Position numbers and translations under genes: made by a program
Assembly (NCBI RefSeq): GCF_033958435.1
Contig: NC_134150.1
Span: 38,745,501-38,809,500, forward strand
Length of the DNA: 64,000 nt
Direction: 5' to 3'
DNA from: Carettochelys insculpta
Taxonomy: Eukaryota; Chordata; Testudines; Carettochelyidae
Shown: in pieces, positions 1 through 10,765 of the stretch
Position numbering within the stretch: the stretch's first letter is position 1
How the letters are laid out: each line of letters opens with the position of its first letter
The notes under the pieces: model-generated
What the model saw: the letters and a program-made list of their open reading frames with translations, nothing else
Told to the model about the DNA's origin: nothing
Database searches by the model: none

Positions 1-810
1 TTTTTCCAGGTTTGGGGAAAAAAATTACACACGCAAAACGTTCATGTGGAGTGGAAGTCAGGCTTCTGGGAACTTGGGCCAGGATCCTGCAAGGTGCACC
101 CTCTCCCACCTCCCCACCCTGAGACCAGACTTCCCAGGGATTTATTGTATACACAAAAGGCAAGCCTGAAATGAAGCTGAAGGCTGAAAATGAATCTTGG
201 GGAAGATAAGGAGACTTCAAGGAAAAGAGCCACTTGGTGGCATTTGAACTTTTAACCTCAGGACCCTTTATCTCGGATGCACCTAGTAAAGTTATTCGCT
301 TCAGAAGCAAAATCTCTGGCCCTGGGGTCTGTGCTACATGGCCCAGTTCTCACAGGGTTCCTCAGAGACATGCCACCGATGGATAGCTGTATCTATTTAG
401 GGCTGAGATTTCTTCAGAATCTTTATAGTCTATTTTAAAACTGCTGCTAGATTCCAGAGAGATTAAAGGTACGCAGATGTTAGCACTATAGGTAAACCTG
501 TGGACTAATTGTGCTGTGTATGTACATGTAATATATAATACAAATATATCAGATTTGGGTACTGCAGATCATGCATGCAAGGCTGTAAGTCCCATACAGG
601 GAAGAGTTATAATTAAAGCAAATTTTTACTATGGACTGGTGGAAGTTGTGGAACGCCCCCAAGAGAAAGGGCTGGGCCAAAGATCTAGCACCCTCCAAGG
701 GGTTGCTTCCCCTGCCCCTCCATGGCTGTAGGTGGGTGAGACAGACTACTTCCTCTCTAGACTGTACTTTATTCATGTAATTTCTAGATAGATAGAGGGA
801 GAGAGAGAAG
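1..810. other. Downstream flank of FOXF1, no gene seen
   Basis: No convincing coding region or recognised repeat. The short open frames lack any recognisable domain and have no supporting splice structure. A short GATA/GA-rich stretch lies near 786-808. In mammals MTHFSD and FOXC2 follow FOXF1 on this side, but neither is visible here. Confidence 0.5.
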
Positions 811-1104
811 CCAGGTCTATACTAGGAGGTAAAATTGATTTTAGCTACACAAATCAAGCTATGAGAATTGCACAGCTGGAGTCAACTTCTCTAAACTGCT
901 TTTTGCCATTGTCCACACAGTGGGAAGTTGACAGGAGAAACTCTCCCGTCAACCTCCCTTACTCCTCCTGGCTGCCAGAAGTAGCGGGGTTGAGGGTGGC
1001 ACCCTGACAGTTTGATTTAGCATGTCCCCTCCAGGCATGCTAAATCAAACCCTGGGAGATCGCTTGGCAGTGAGCCGATCTTCCCCTACTTGTAGATGTA
1101 CCCA
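811..1104. mobile_element. MITE-like element (GTCTACAC type)
   Basis: The left end (near 814, AGGTCTATACTAGG) and right end (near 1083, ending GTAGATGTACCC) are inverted versions of the GTCTACAC-type terminus seen in better preserved copies at 29820, 50052 and 61247. It holds a perfect 15-bp inverted repeat, 1010-1024 against 1036-1050, with an 11-base loop. There is no transposase. Assignment as a Harbinger-like MITE follows from the sister copies with 3-base target duplications. Confidence 0.45.
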
Positions 1105-1848
1105 TACAGATTAATTGTCAGGTCTAGAGCCAGGCACATGCATACAGGACTAGTTTCTGCATAAGTGGTATGTGAAGCATAGCTTCGCATTTATATCTAG
1201 AGAGAGATGAATTACAGCTATCTGTAAGCCTGTATATTTATACAGAAGTAAAAATGGAGATGCCTAGATACTGCTGATCTACCTACATAGCCATTTTGCC
1301 ATGGCTAATGGGTGTTTGTGTCTCATGTTGTGCTAGCACTAGAGCCCTTGCTAGTGAGCAGTATGGAAGTGCGTTCCTGGCTCTAGCTAGCTAAGCCAGC
1401 ACTAACATTTCTTGGAGGGGTGGGGTGTTAGCTGGGGAGGGAGACATTAACAGTCTGAAATGGAGAAGGGGGATCTCACAGACCCTTGGTGGGTTCCCTG
1501 CACTGAGCCCGGGTGTTGAATACAAGCCATGAGTCATGATTAAGACTGTGGAAGTCCGTGTCAGAGTGGGCTACAGGCCTTCCAGCGGCCACACACACCA
1601 CCCAGCTAGGCTCTTGGCCACTGGGCTGGTCTGTTCCTGCCATGACATCCCATCGCGAGGGGAGTAGAGCTCAGCCCCTCCTCCCTTCTGGGGAAGGGAG
1701 TCGGCTTTAAAGACTATAGCTACTGTTCCTAAGCCTGCCTCAGTGTCCCTGCCTGGGTAAGGGGGCCATGCTTGCAGCAGCATCTTCCCCTGCCAGAGGG
1801 GTACCATCAGCTTGATATCTAGTTTGGTTACTAGCTAACTCTCTGTGT

Positions 1849-1850
<2 letters not shown>
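1105..1850. other. Non-coding stretch, nothing recognised
   Basis: Single-copy-looking sequence with stop codons in all frames. I recognise no repeat, RNA gene or domain. Confidence 0.4.

Positions 1851-1938
<88 letters not shown>
1851..1938. repeat. (AC)n microsatellite, 88 bp
   Basis: An uninterrupted run of 44 AC units. Poly-VC peptides read from the opposite strand here are artefacts of this repeat. Long alternating purine-pyrimidine runs can adopt Z-DNA and are usually length-polymorphic. Confidence 0.97.
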
Positions 1939-1940
<2 letters not shown>

Positions 1941-2109
1941 TAATTGTATAAAACATCCCAATCATACGTGGGTTGCTAGTTCGTACATAGCGAGCTGTAA
2001 TATCACACACATAGGTATGTGCTGTGGTGCTCGAGGTCGGTAGGTAGACAGGGTGTGGAGGGACAGATCCATACATTGTGCAGCTATAGACAGATCTGAT
2101 CTAGCCACC

Positions 2110-2660
2110 CGAGCGCCCTACACAGCGGTAGCTGCGACAGGTTTCTTTGGAGGCGGGCGGGCAAACTAACCCGCCAGGTCCTCCAGCCCCTGGCTAAGGC
2201 GCGGGGAAAAGCCACCCGGGATCCCTTCCCAAGCGCTCCGCGCCCGCTGCGCCGTTAACTCGGCTCCCCGGGCGGCCCCACCCGCGGCTGCCCTGAAATT
2301 GACGAGCCTGGCGGCCGGCAGGAACTAGCCTGATTGTCTCCCAACTCCTGCAGCCCGCGCCGGTGGGGGGTGGGGGGGGCTCCCGGGGCTGCTAGCCCGG
2401 GTGAGTCAGGCAAGTGGGGTCTTCGCAGCCCGCTATCGGCTTGGAACAAGCCGCCCCCCCCCCCGCCCCCCCGCAAGACCCTGGTTTAATCAAACTGCCC
2501 GAAGCTTTCCCTGCGGCGGGCGGCCAGGAGCAGGAGGGGGCAGCCCAAAGCAGCAAGGAAGCCAGGCCGGGAGCAGGGGGCAAAGCAAACCTCCAGGTCT
2601 CCGCAGCGGCGGGGGTCGCTGGGGCTGAGGGTGAGGGGTGCTCCGGGGCAGAACGAGCGC
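2110..2660. other. GC/CpG-rich island downstream of FOXF1
   Basis: This stretch is much richer in G+C and CpG than its flanks, for example around 2142-2290 and 2350-2650. It lies about 1.2 kb beyond the proposed FOXF1 polyadenylation site. It may be a CpG-island promoter of an unannotated transcript or an enhancer-type island. I see no convincing coding exon. Confidence 0.5.
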
Positions 2661-3849
2661 AGAGGAGTTGGCATTTTGTGGCGGGTTTTTTGCTGGCGGT
2701 TTTGGTTTGGTTTGCTGGTGGCTTTGTTCGTTGCTTTGGTTTTCCTGCCGATCGATCCGATTTTTCTCTTGTTTTGTTTTGTTTTGTTTTTTAAATCTTT
2801 TTGGCGGGGCCATTATTTCGGACGGGAAAGCCCAGGCGCGTTCGGGCCTCGGAAATCACAGTCCTTTCAGGCCAAGGGGATATGGCTTTATTGAATTCAC
2901 CCCGAATTACCGAAAACGAGACCGGAGTCCCTCGCTTTACCACCCAGCCGCCGCTTTAGACACAGCCGCGTGCGCCCGTGATCGCCTGAGTCGATTGTCT
3001 TGATAATTTCCTTGTAACCGAGCCCCAAAGAAGTTACCCCCCACGTCCAAAATGTCAAGTTTGAAGAGAACCAGTTTCGGGGGGGGGGGGGCGAAGCTCT
3101 CAGGAAACTGCGGTGGGTCTGGAGATCAGACCAAGGAGGGTGAAAAGAGCGGTACACAAGTGAAGCTAGTTAATTTCAAGTCATTCATTAAGGGCTTGAT
3201 CCCAAACCCATTAAGTCACTTGTCCGCGGAGCTGGTCCCAAGGAAGAAAAACAGCGTTTTTGATTTAGGGCACCGCCGTCCAGGGAATATATCTGGCTGT
3301 TTCGCTCCTCTTTTCTCTTCAGCTAATCCCAACATATGTTTTTTTTAAAACACACCACTTCAGATCCTGGCCATGCCAAAAGCAGGCTGCGGTGTTGGCG
3401 GATAAAAGTCCCCCCCTGTACAAAGGGGCGGCAGGAAAAAGAAAGAAAGCCTTGAATGCTATTTATCTTCATCAGCCTGCAATGCCTCCGAGCTCCCCAA
3501 AAAGGAAAGCTGTCAAAAAAAATCGTATTTCAGCTTCTCCTTGCAAAAAGCGCCTCCGGGTATTTTAAAATATTATCACTGTTATGATTTTACCTCGTTC
3601 TTTCAAAGGAGGGGGCTGGATTGAGAAGGGGCTAAAGGACCTATTCCAAGCAGAGGCCAAGAACAATAGCAGCGCCCTTCGAGTTTGCTCTGAAATGTGA
3701 AATGGTTTTTAAAAACGGAAAGATGTCCCAACAAATTATTCTGAACTGCCAGGGAAGGAGGTCACAGCCCATAAAATCTTCCCATAGATTTGCATCGTGG
3801 GCCTGTGTCCCCACAGAGGTGTCGCAGACGCTTAATATCTCACTACATG
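2661..3849. other. Intergenic, T-rich and G-run low complexity
   Basis: Contains a GTTTT-type run (about 2770-2792) and a run of 13 G at 3079-3091. The rest (3300-3850) is AT-rich unique DNA without a supported gene. Part of it could be extended FOXF1 3' UTR if an earlier poly(A) signal on the minus strand is bypassed. Confidence 0.45.
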
Positions 3850-5496
3850 GATTACACCGCATGCTATTTTATTTGCTGTTTATACAGTTGTGAAGACCAT
3901 GTACAAATAACATACATGTTTTATTCGGGTTTGGTTTTTTTTAAGGGACCAACGTACACAAAGGGGGCAAAAAATCGTAATTACAATTCAATACAGTGCA
4001 GAAAAAATTAAAAAGGTGTCACCAAACTGTACAAAGGCAGGCCAAAAAAATGGAAAGGAGAAGGAGAAATGCCCCTTCATTATATATAGATTTCTATAAA
4101 ACACAGGGAGGGTTGTCTGTACAGGCGGATCAGACATTTTTAAAAATTTACAATGGAGAGCTAAAAAAAAAACCCCCTATATGGCAAATATTGCCAACAA
4201 AGTTACACCACTTTAATACTGATCAACTGAGGCGACTGGTGTCTCGATTATTAGGAAAAAAAAAAGAATAAATAACAGGATGAGCCTTGCTACTTTATTT
4301 TTCAAAGTGCCTTGTTCTCTCTGCAGAGGGTCTGATCCTGCAGTCTTAGGCAACGAGCTCCCTTGGGGAGATTTTACCTAACTCGAGGTTGCAAGCAAAA
4401 AAAAAATAAAATAAAATAAAAAATAAAAATAAAAACAAATAAGTATTTCTCTAAAGGGGAGAGAACTGAGGCTTGGTGGAAGCCAATGGGAAGAAAATTG
4501 GTTTGGTTTGTTAGGGTTACCCCATACAAAGAGGGGACTGTATCTGCTAACTGACCTTGTGTTAGTGTGTTATAGCAGATCTAGTACATCAACACACGGT
4601 GCGTGGGGGGTTACTGGTACAGATACACTCCCTCTCGGGGTGTCCTCTTTTTGGAAAGGTCGGATATGGTAACCCTAGCATCTCCCTAACCCCGCGGTGA
4701 TCCGGAGACCAGGAAATGGAAGACCAGGCTAGGAACGCACAAGCGCATTGCAAACGGGGCTTCTGCTGGCACGGAAGTGAATAGCAAAACTGCCCTGGAC
4801 TCGGATGGGGGCAGGACAGGTCTCCCGCACCTGGCCAGGCAGGGGGTTTTCAGGGGGTGGAGGGGCAGGACGAGCCCTTGGCCAGACACCCCACCTGTGC
4901 TCTGAAGAAGGGTCCAAGCCAGTCTAACCTCTCCACTGAGGCGTGCCAGCCAGGCTCCCCTTTCCCACCGACCTCCCCTCTCCCTTGGCAGGAGCAGCCT
5001 GCCCAGAGTTCTGGTCCGACCACCCCCTTCCCCAGCTCCGGGGTGTAATGATCTCCGGGTGGTTTTTTAACGCACTGGGGGGGGGGTGTTTTTGAGACAA
5101 AACTACAATTTTGGATTTTTTTCGCCCCGTGGATTGAAAAAAAAGAAAATAAAATAAGAGCTCGGTTTAATCATGACACAGACACGTGATTCTTGGCACC
5201 AGGGGTGCGGGGGGGGGGCAGCTCCCAGGCCTCTGTTTCCACGCCAGGACTGAGACAGCCCCCCTGCGTTTGCAACCACGCGGCCCCGCTTCCTCGGCGT
5301 AGGGGGAGTTCGTCTCAAAGGCCAGGCTAGGCCTCCCGTCTGCGGCTGGCTGCGCCACCTCCAGGATGAACCCAGCCTCGTTACTCGGCTGTCCCTGCAG
5401 CAGGGAGGGGTCGGGGGGAGGTCCCGTCCACCCGGAGAGCTTCTGCTCGCGGTCCCCATGCGGGGGTCCCCCCCAGGGGGGCTTCTTTGCCCGGTA
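3850..5496 (-). other. FOXF1: FOXF1 3' untranslated region (inferred)
   Basis: This follows the FOXF1 stop codon on the minus strand. Three AATAAA signals read on that strand: 4294-4299, 3920-3925 and 3868-3873. The last is followed by an AT-rich stretch and gives a 3' UTR of about 1.65 kb. An A-rich low-complexity stretch lies at 4397-4440. The true end depends on which signal is used, and transcript data are not available here. Confidence 0.55.
3868..3873 (-). terminator. Candidate FOXF1 polyadenylation signal
   Basis: AATAAA on the minus strand, within an AT-rich context. A second AATAAA lies 52 bases earlier in the transcript (3920-3925) and a third at 4294-4299. I favour the distal pair because they end the AT-rich run, but the choice is an inference. 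Confidence 0.5.
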
Positions 5497-5667
<171 letters not shown>

Positions 5668-5910
5668 TCAGGGAGGGCGGTTAAAGGGGAAGCCCTGGGG
5701 GCTGGAGATGCTGCAGAGGGGCGCGCACGCAGGTCGGGTGCTGCAGCTCCCCTCCTCCCCACCCCGCTTGGCTTGAAGTGGTTTCCACTGGAACCAGAGC
5801 TGCTGGGTTTGCTCACCGGTTCCTGGTACCAGAGGAGTGGCCGAGTCAGGCTGCGTCTTCCAGAACAGCAGCAAGTCCTGGGCCACCTGACAGACTAGCA
5901 GCTATTCTGG

Positions 5911-6013
5911 AGCACAAGCTTTGGTGGGTCTGACGCAGCGGGTCTTCGCCCAGGCAAGTTTATGCTCCCAAGTATCTGGTCGTCCATAGGGTGCTACAGG
6001 GCTTGTTGTTTTT
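5911..6013 (-). repeat. Decayed foldback SINE-like repeat in FOXF1 intron
   Basis: The sequence ATGCTCCCAAGTATCTGG followed by a GGTGCTACAGG block is a diverged version of the antisense unit seen at 26581 and 37776. A short sense arm (ACAAGCTTTGGTGGG) precedes it, so this is an old, tail-to-tail copy of the same family. Confidence 0.6.
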
Positions 6014-6227
6014 AATGGTTCCTAACACCCCCCCCCCATAAGAATGGTTCCACCCCCCTTGCTTAAAGGACATGGGGGGCTCTACCATCCCCCCGTGCTG
6101 GGGGGGGGGGAATTGAGGGGAGGTGAACGATTTGCCCTGCACGGATGCATAACCCCTTGCTGCTTTCTCACCCCAGGGGGGATTGTTGCGCCCAAGCAGG
6201 TGCTGTCATGACGCGGGCGTCTGCAGT

Positions 6228-6305
6228 CCTTACTCAGAGGAAATTCCCATTGACTTGAACGGGAGCGTTGCCCGACTGCGAATTGCAGGATGGGGCGGTC
6301 GGTTT
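6228..6305. repeat. Ancient palindromic repeat remnant
   Basis: Two short arms (TACTCAGAGGAAATTCCC and the complementary GGGAGCGTTGCCCGACTG region) flank a CCATTGACTTGAAC core. Similar cores occur at 44215-44305 and 45390-45475. This looks like an old dispersed amniote repeat; I cannot name the family. Confidence 0.4.
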
Positions 6306-8533
6306 CCTGGCTGGCTAAGGAAGCAGAGGCCGCGCTGAGAGGTGTGTTTACATTCTGCATCCTTGATGCACAGATTGCGGGCCCGATGCGCCTTCCGTGG
6401 AAGGCGACGGGGGGAGGGAGAGCCCAATGGGGCCTTTGGGGCTTGGACTGTCCCCCCTACCGAGCTCCCACCAGGACACGGCGCAGCGTTTGCAAATGTG
6501 GAGGGGAAGGGAGAGAGGCTCAAGGAACCTGAGGGGGGTTTTAAGTGGATCCCCCGTGGAAATCGGCCCCAAAGGCCAAGCCAGGCGGTAGCAAAGCAAA
6601 CCGCGGCCATGTAAACAGGGCGAATCTAGTACATACACGGCGCCCACAGCCTCCCAAATTATCGCCCTCCGCTCCCCAGCCTGGCCGGCTGGGTACCAGC
6701 GCCGAACCCGAGGCCTCGCAGGCCGCTTTTGCACGCCGGGGATGTCAAATGGTGGCTTTTCCGCCCCGCGGCGCGTCCGTCCCCTTCGGAATAAACCACG
6801 CTTGGCGGCTATGGCTCGGCGCGGGGTGATTTCGACATAACTCAACTTCTCTCGAAACAACTCGGCAAGCGGGTGAAGGTGGCCGCCGCTGTTTCGCTGC
6901 CCGGCACGTTCCGCGGGGAAATGCTTAAGCTGGTCCCACCTGCCATGCAAGGCGGGGGCGTTTGCTGTGTCGGGGCCTTATTCCTGTTCACCCTAATAGG
7001 CCGGTACTTGGGAGGTGCTCTCTGTTTAGACCCGCGACTGGAGGTTTCAGAGCCCCCCACAAATTCCCCTGGAGGGGAGATAAAATCATGTCGCCCCCCA
7101 CAACAGCCGATTACAAGGGACAGAGACAGAGGGGGGAAGGAGATCGGCCAGGCCCCGGGGAAACCCTGGTTCGGGCCTGTGGAAGCAGCCAAATTCACAA
7201 ACTTTCTTGCTGCGCGATCGCTTCGTGTCTCTTCTCCTCGCTGAGTGCTGAGCCCACAGCAGAGCATAGGCCCCAGCCCGGCACCCACTCCGGCTCTGAT
7301 TACAGCCCGAGGGAGGCCCAGCGCCCCTGGCTGGAGGCCGCGTTCGTTTGGGGCCGGGCGCTGCTACAGCCTGTCCCGTCGGCTGCTGCAGATGTGCTTA
7401 GCAGGAGACGTACTTCGCCCTCTTTCCCTCTCCGGGGCCCGCAGCTCCCCTGCCCTTCGGGAAACCGCCCGCGGGCCACGAAAGCACCAGCCTCCGCGCA
7501 GGAAACGAGGTCCCACTGGAACTGCTTCCAGCGCCAGGCAGGGGCCGCTGGGATCAGGGAATAACCGCCTCCCCGGAGGGCTACGGGGTCAAGGTTTCAC
7601 CCCAGCCTTTCCCCCGGGAATGGGAAGGTGCCTCAATCACAGCTACGGTGGCAGAGTCCAGGCGGGGCCGTCGGAGGCAACCTTCTCTCCGGGCCTGACA
7701 GGGTAACCCACAGACCCATGTGTGGTTCGCTGCCCCCGGGAGTGGGACCCACACCACTTCACGGAGAGAGAATAAGTGTCCTCTGCAGCCAGCGCGCCAG
7801 CTGCTGTGTAGTTCGAGCTGCAGAGGGGCCTGCCCTGAGGTTCGAGCCTACCTATGGGCCGTTACAAGAGCCCTAAACAGTAGGACGAGCTCAGTCCTAG
7901 TACCTGGCTGCTGCATTTCCTGCAAACCGCCTTCCCGTGCCCATTGCGCCTGGGGGGGTGGGTATTCCCTGCCCTGCAAAGCGCAGCAGGTCTCCGGGGT
8001 GCGTTGCTTTCGCTGGAGGAAAGCTGGATCCCTGACGCGGAGCGTGAACCACCTCCTTTACTTCGGGGCCGGGGCCACCCGGTTCCGAGCCAAAGTATCC
8101 CCCGGGGAAGCTACCGCCGAGTTGCCCCCCACGGGCCTGTCACTGCTCTCAGGTGAGCGCTTCGCGAGCTGGAAACAGCCCGATAGGCCTAGCGGAGGCT
8201 AGGAACGTGCCCAGCCAGCCACGGCTCACGTTTGCTGTCCAGGCTGCGGAGGGATCCGGAGAAATGACCCCGAAGCGGAGCGGAGAGCGGCCGAGATCCC
8301 ATCTGCGGGGCCTGGCAGCTGGAAACTGACATGTAATAGACGCGGCCCGGCTCGTGCTTCGCTACCCACGCGCGCCTCGGGAGAGGGCGGATTTAAAGCT
8401 CCTTTTCCCTAAGGGCCGAGCAAACGGTGCCACCAAATGCCCCCAGCAGCTGCAGGGAAAAGAGGCTGAGCGGGAGTCGGGGGGGCTTTGCGGCCTGCAC
8501 CCCCGGGGCGCCGCCCCCCGGCTCGCCCCTTAC

Positions 8534-9581
8534 CTTGCAGCTCGGCGGCGTTGTGGCTGTTCTGGTGCAGGTAGGACTGCTCCAGGGAGTGCGAGGAGAG
8601 GCCGGAGGAGAGCGGGTTGGCCGCCGGGTTGCAGGGCGACAAGGACTGCTGCTTGATGTAGGGCGCCCCGCTGTTCAAGGCGGCCGAAGCCGGCGGGGCC
8701 CAAGCCGGCGCCGAGCCGGAGTAGACCGAGTGCGGCTCCATCACCCCGCCGCCGGCCAGCAGCGGGGAGGCCGGCACGGAGCTCTCGTGGTGCGGGTAGT
8801 CCCCGCCGGCCGAGCCGGGGCAGCTGGCCATGTAGGAGTGCCCGCCGTTGGCAGGCAGGTGCGGCACGGAGTGTCCCGCCAGCCCCATGCCGTCCACGTT
8901 GCTGGCCAAGTGGCCGTTCATCACGGCCAGGCCCCCCTCCAGCGCCAGGCCGTTGGGGGCGCAGGAGAGGCCCCCGGCCGAGCCCTGGAAGCTGTAGCTG
9001 TCCGGCGAGAGGTGGTTGAAGCCCAGGCTGTTCATGACGCTGTACATGGGCTTCAGCGCTTGGCATTTCCTCCTGAACCCGCGGGGCCGCCGGCGGAAGG
9101 AGCCCTCCTCGAACATGAACTCGCTGGCCGGGTCGATCGTCCAGTAGTGGCCCTTGCCCGGGCGGCCCAGCCCCTTGGGCAGCTTGATGAAGCACTCGTT
9201 GAGCGAGAGGTTGTGGCGCACGGAGTTCTTCCAGCCCTGGTAGGCGCCGCGGAAGAAGGGGAAGCGGCTCTGCAGGAACTGGTAGATCTCGCTCAGCGTC
9301 AGGCGCTTGGAGGGCGAGCTCTGGATGGCCATGACGATGAGGGCGATGTAGGAGTAAGGCGGCTTCTCCGGCCGCCGGATGCCGGCGTTGCTCTTCTTGG
9401 CCTTGCCGCCCGCCGGGGGGCCGCTGCTGCCGCTGCCGGCGGCGGCCGAGGCGGCCTCCATGGCTGGCGCTGGCTCTGGCGCGGGCGGCGGCGGCGGCTT
9501 CTCCAGGGCGGAGGCGAGGAGGCTGCAGCCGCCGTGCGCCGCGGCCGGAGGGGGCTGGACCTGCGGCGCCTCTGCGGTCAT
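8534..9581 (-). CDS. FOXF1: FOXF1 coding exon 1 (forkhead transcription factor)
   Basis: FOXF1 is a nuclear forkhead transcription factor of splanchnic and lung mesoderm and vascular endothelium, activated by Hedgehog signalling (family knowledge). Exon 1 encodes residues 1-349 of a predicted 402; exon 2 (5497-5657) adds the rest. Residues 1-70 are low-complexity Pro/Ala/Gly. The forkhead domain spans about 73-167 (genomic 9081-9365), begins [20 protein letters not shown], contains the recognition helix [11 protein letters not shown] (117-127) and ends in an arginine-rich wing ([13 protein letters not shown]). The downstream motifs GLGFNHL-type, [15 protein letters not shown] and [12 protein letters not shown], and the missing long histidine run, indicate FOXF1 rather than FOXF2. 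I chose the ATG at 9579-9581 because it opens MTAE, which I recall in other vertebrate FOXF1 proteins. An in-frame ATG at 9459-9461 (residue 41) has a better Kozak context. The exon ends in a clean GTAAGG donor. Confidence 0.97.
9459..9461 (-). other. FOXF1: Alternative FOXF1 start codon (Met41)
   Basis: The context GCCATGG has G at -3 and G at +4, close to the Kozak optimum. The upstream ATG (9579-9581) has C at -3 and A at +4. A methionine at the equivalent place (AMDP in human FOXF1) opened the originally described shorter human protein, so both starts look conserved in position. Starting here would give 362 residues with the forkhead domain intact. Confidence 0.5.
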
Positions 9582-9792
9582 GGGCGGCTCCCCCCCGCCG
9601 CTGGGGGGCCCCCGGGCTGGCCGCGGGGGCTCCTGCCACCGCCGCCCCGCTGGGAGCCGAGCAGCCCCGCAGCGGGGCCGAGCGCCTGGCCGGGTGCGCA
9701 GAGCCGGCGCGCCCCCGCCCCCAGGCCGGCTGCTCCTCAGCGCGGCGCCGAGCTCCGGGCCATCTGCCCCCAGCGCGGGGAGCGCCTTTCAC

Positions 9793-9799
9793 TTTATCT
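9793..9799 (-). promoter_or_regulatory. Weak TATA-like element upstream of FOXF1
   Basis: On the minus strand this reads AGATAAAG-like, about 210 bases before the FOXF1 start codon in an otherwise GC-rich promoter. A second GATAAAG-like site lies near 9965. Neither is a consensus TATA box, and the real start site cannot be fixed from sequence alone. Confidence 0.2.
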
Positions 9800-10378
9800 C
9801 TCGGCCGCGGCGGCGCGGGGCGCTTGACAGGCAGACACGTAAGAGGCCGGAGGAGATCCCCGCCCCGACGGCTCCCCCCTCCCCTCCCCTCCCGCCGGGT
9901 GGGCGCTTAAAGGGACCTTCCCACCGCCTGGCGCGGGGGCGGGGGGGGAGTGTGTCTTCTGCCCCTTTATCTCCCCCCTCCCCCCGGGGCCAGCTGCGCC
10001 TCTCCGCCTGCCCTGCCCCTGCCACAGCCCCGGGCAGGGAGACGCGCCCGGCACGGGGCTGCTCCCCCTGCGATCGCCTCTGTCCTTCGGCCCGGAGCGG
10101 GCTGGAATCGGGGCCCCGTCTGGGGGTGCGGGTGGGGGGGGGGGGACCCCCCCACAGCCTGCGGGGTGGAAAAGAGGCAGAAAGTCAAGCAGCCGCCGCC
10201 CGGGTGCTCCGGGAGAGCCCGGGCCGCGCCGGCTGGGACATTCCCCAGGGCTGGTGGTGCCCACGCGCGAGAAGGGGGCCAGGCGGATCCGCGTGGAGGG
10301 GCACCCGGCTGCCGCCGCTCGCCCGCGGGAAAACTCCCGTTTCTGGTGGCTTTTGAAGCTAGGCAGGAACATGGGCAG

Positions 10379-10406
10379 GATGTTTATACAGCGAAATATA
10401 AACATC
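10379..10406. promoter_or_regulatory. Palindromic pair of TATAAAC / forkhead-type sites
   Basis: A perfect 10-base inverted repeat (GATGTTTATA at 10379-10388 and TATAAACATC at 10397-10406) is separated by 8 bases. Each arm contains ATAAACA, which fits the RTAAAYA core bound by forkhead proteins including FOXF1, and also reads TATAAA pointing outwards on its own strand. It sits in an AT-rich pocket of a CpG island, 0.8 kb upstream of the FOXF1 start. It could be an autoregulatory forkhead site, a divergent pair of TATA boxes, or both. Confidence 0.5.
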
Positions 10407-10634
10407 TCCTCGCGGGTTCTTTAATAAAGAGAAATCAGAAAGAAACCGCCTCGGGAGAGCGCTGGCCCGGCCGGATGAAACAGCGCCGGGGGCCGCTTGT
10501 GCTTCCAGCCCTTGCGGTGGTTGTGCCGCGCAAACGTGTTGATTCCGCCCCCCCGCCCCGCCGCGCCCAGGCTTTGAGCCTCAGAAGTAACGGATCGCAA
10601 CACGCGCGCAGCTCACCCCACGCACAGCACACCC

Positions 10635-10683
<49 letters not shown>

Positions 10684-10765
10684 CACGCACCACTTCAGCA
10701 GCGCCCGCCCCCTCGCCCCGGCCCGAGCAGCTTTTCATCAGTAAAGCTGTCACTCACTCATCAAG
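10403..10765 (+). ncRNA. Possible first exon of a FENDRR-like divergent lncRNA
   Basis: In mammals the lncRNA FENDRR is transcribed divergently from FOXF1, starting one to two kilobases upstream. Here the plus strand has a TATAAAC motif at 10397-10403 and a full consensus donor CAAG|GTAAGT at 10765/10766. Between them is no protein-like frame with recognisable domains, and an AC repeat fills 10637-10679. The exon start is a guess; only the donor is directly visible. Transcription has to be shown by RNA data. Confidence 0.3.
10637..10679. repeat. (AC)n microsatellite
   Basis: About 21 AC units immediately upstream of the putative divergent lncRNA donor. Confidence 0.95.

Larger units (their letters stand above)
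8150..10760. other. CpG island over FOXF1 exon 1 and promoter
   Basis: Dense CpG and very high G+C run from the end of the intron through exon 1 and on to the AC repeat at 10637. This is the usual arrangement for a developmental forkhead gene promoter. It also spans the proposed divergent promoter at 10379-10406. Confidence 0.75.

Noticed and set aside
1740..2076. Poly-Val-Cys open frames
   Set aside because: They are translations of the (AC)n microsatellite.
8534..9581. FOXF2 rather than FOXF1
   Set aside because: Motifs after the forkhead domain ([28 protein letters not shown]) and the exon 2 stretch [17 protein letters not shown] fit FOXF1. The histidine-rich run of FOXF2 is missing.
8530..9792. 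420-codon minus-strand frame overlapping FOXF1 exon 1
   Set aside because: Same strand, wrong frame. It lacks the forkhead motif and consists of Arg/Ala/Gly low complexity caused by high GC.
8427..9827. 466-codon open frame on the plus strand across FOXF1 exon 1
   Set aside because: It is antisense to a confirmed forkhead exon. Its composition (Arg/Ala/Gly/Val rich) reflects the GC-rich third positions of FOXF1. It has no recognisable domain.
9379..10356. 325-codon plus-strand frame over the promoter
   Set aside because: Low-complexity Pro/Arg/Gly peptide in a CpG island, with no domain. GC-rich DNA lacks stop codons by chance.
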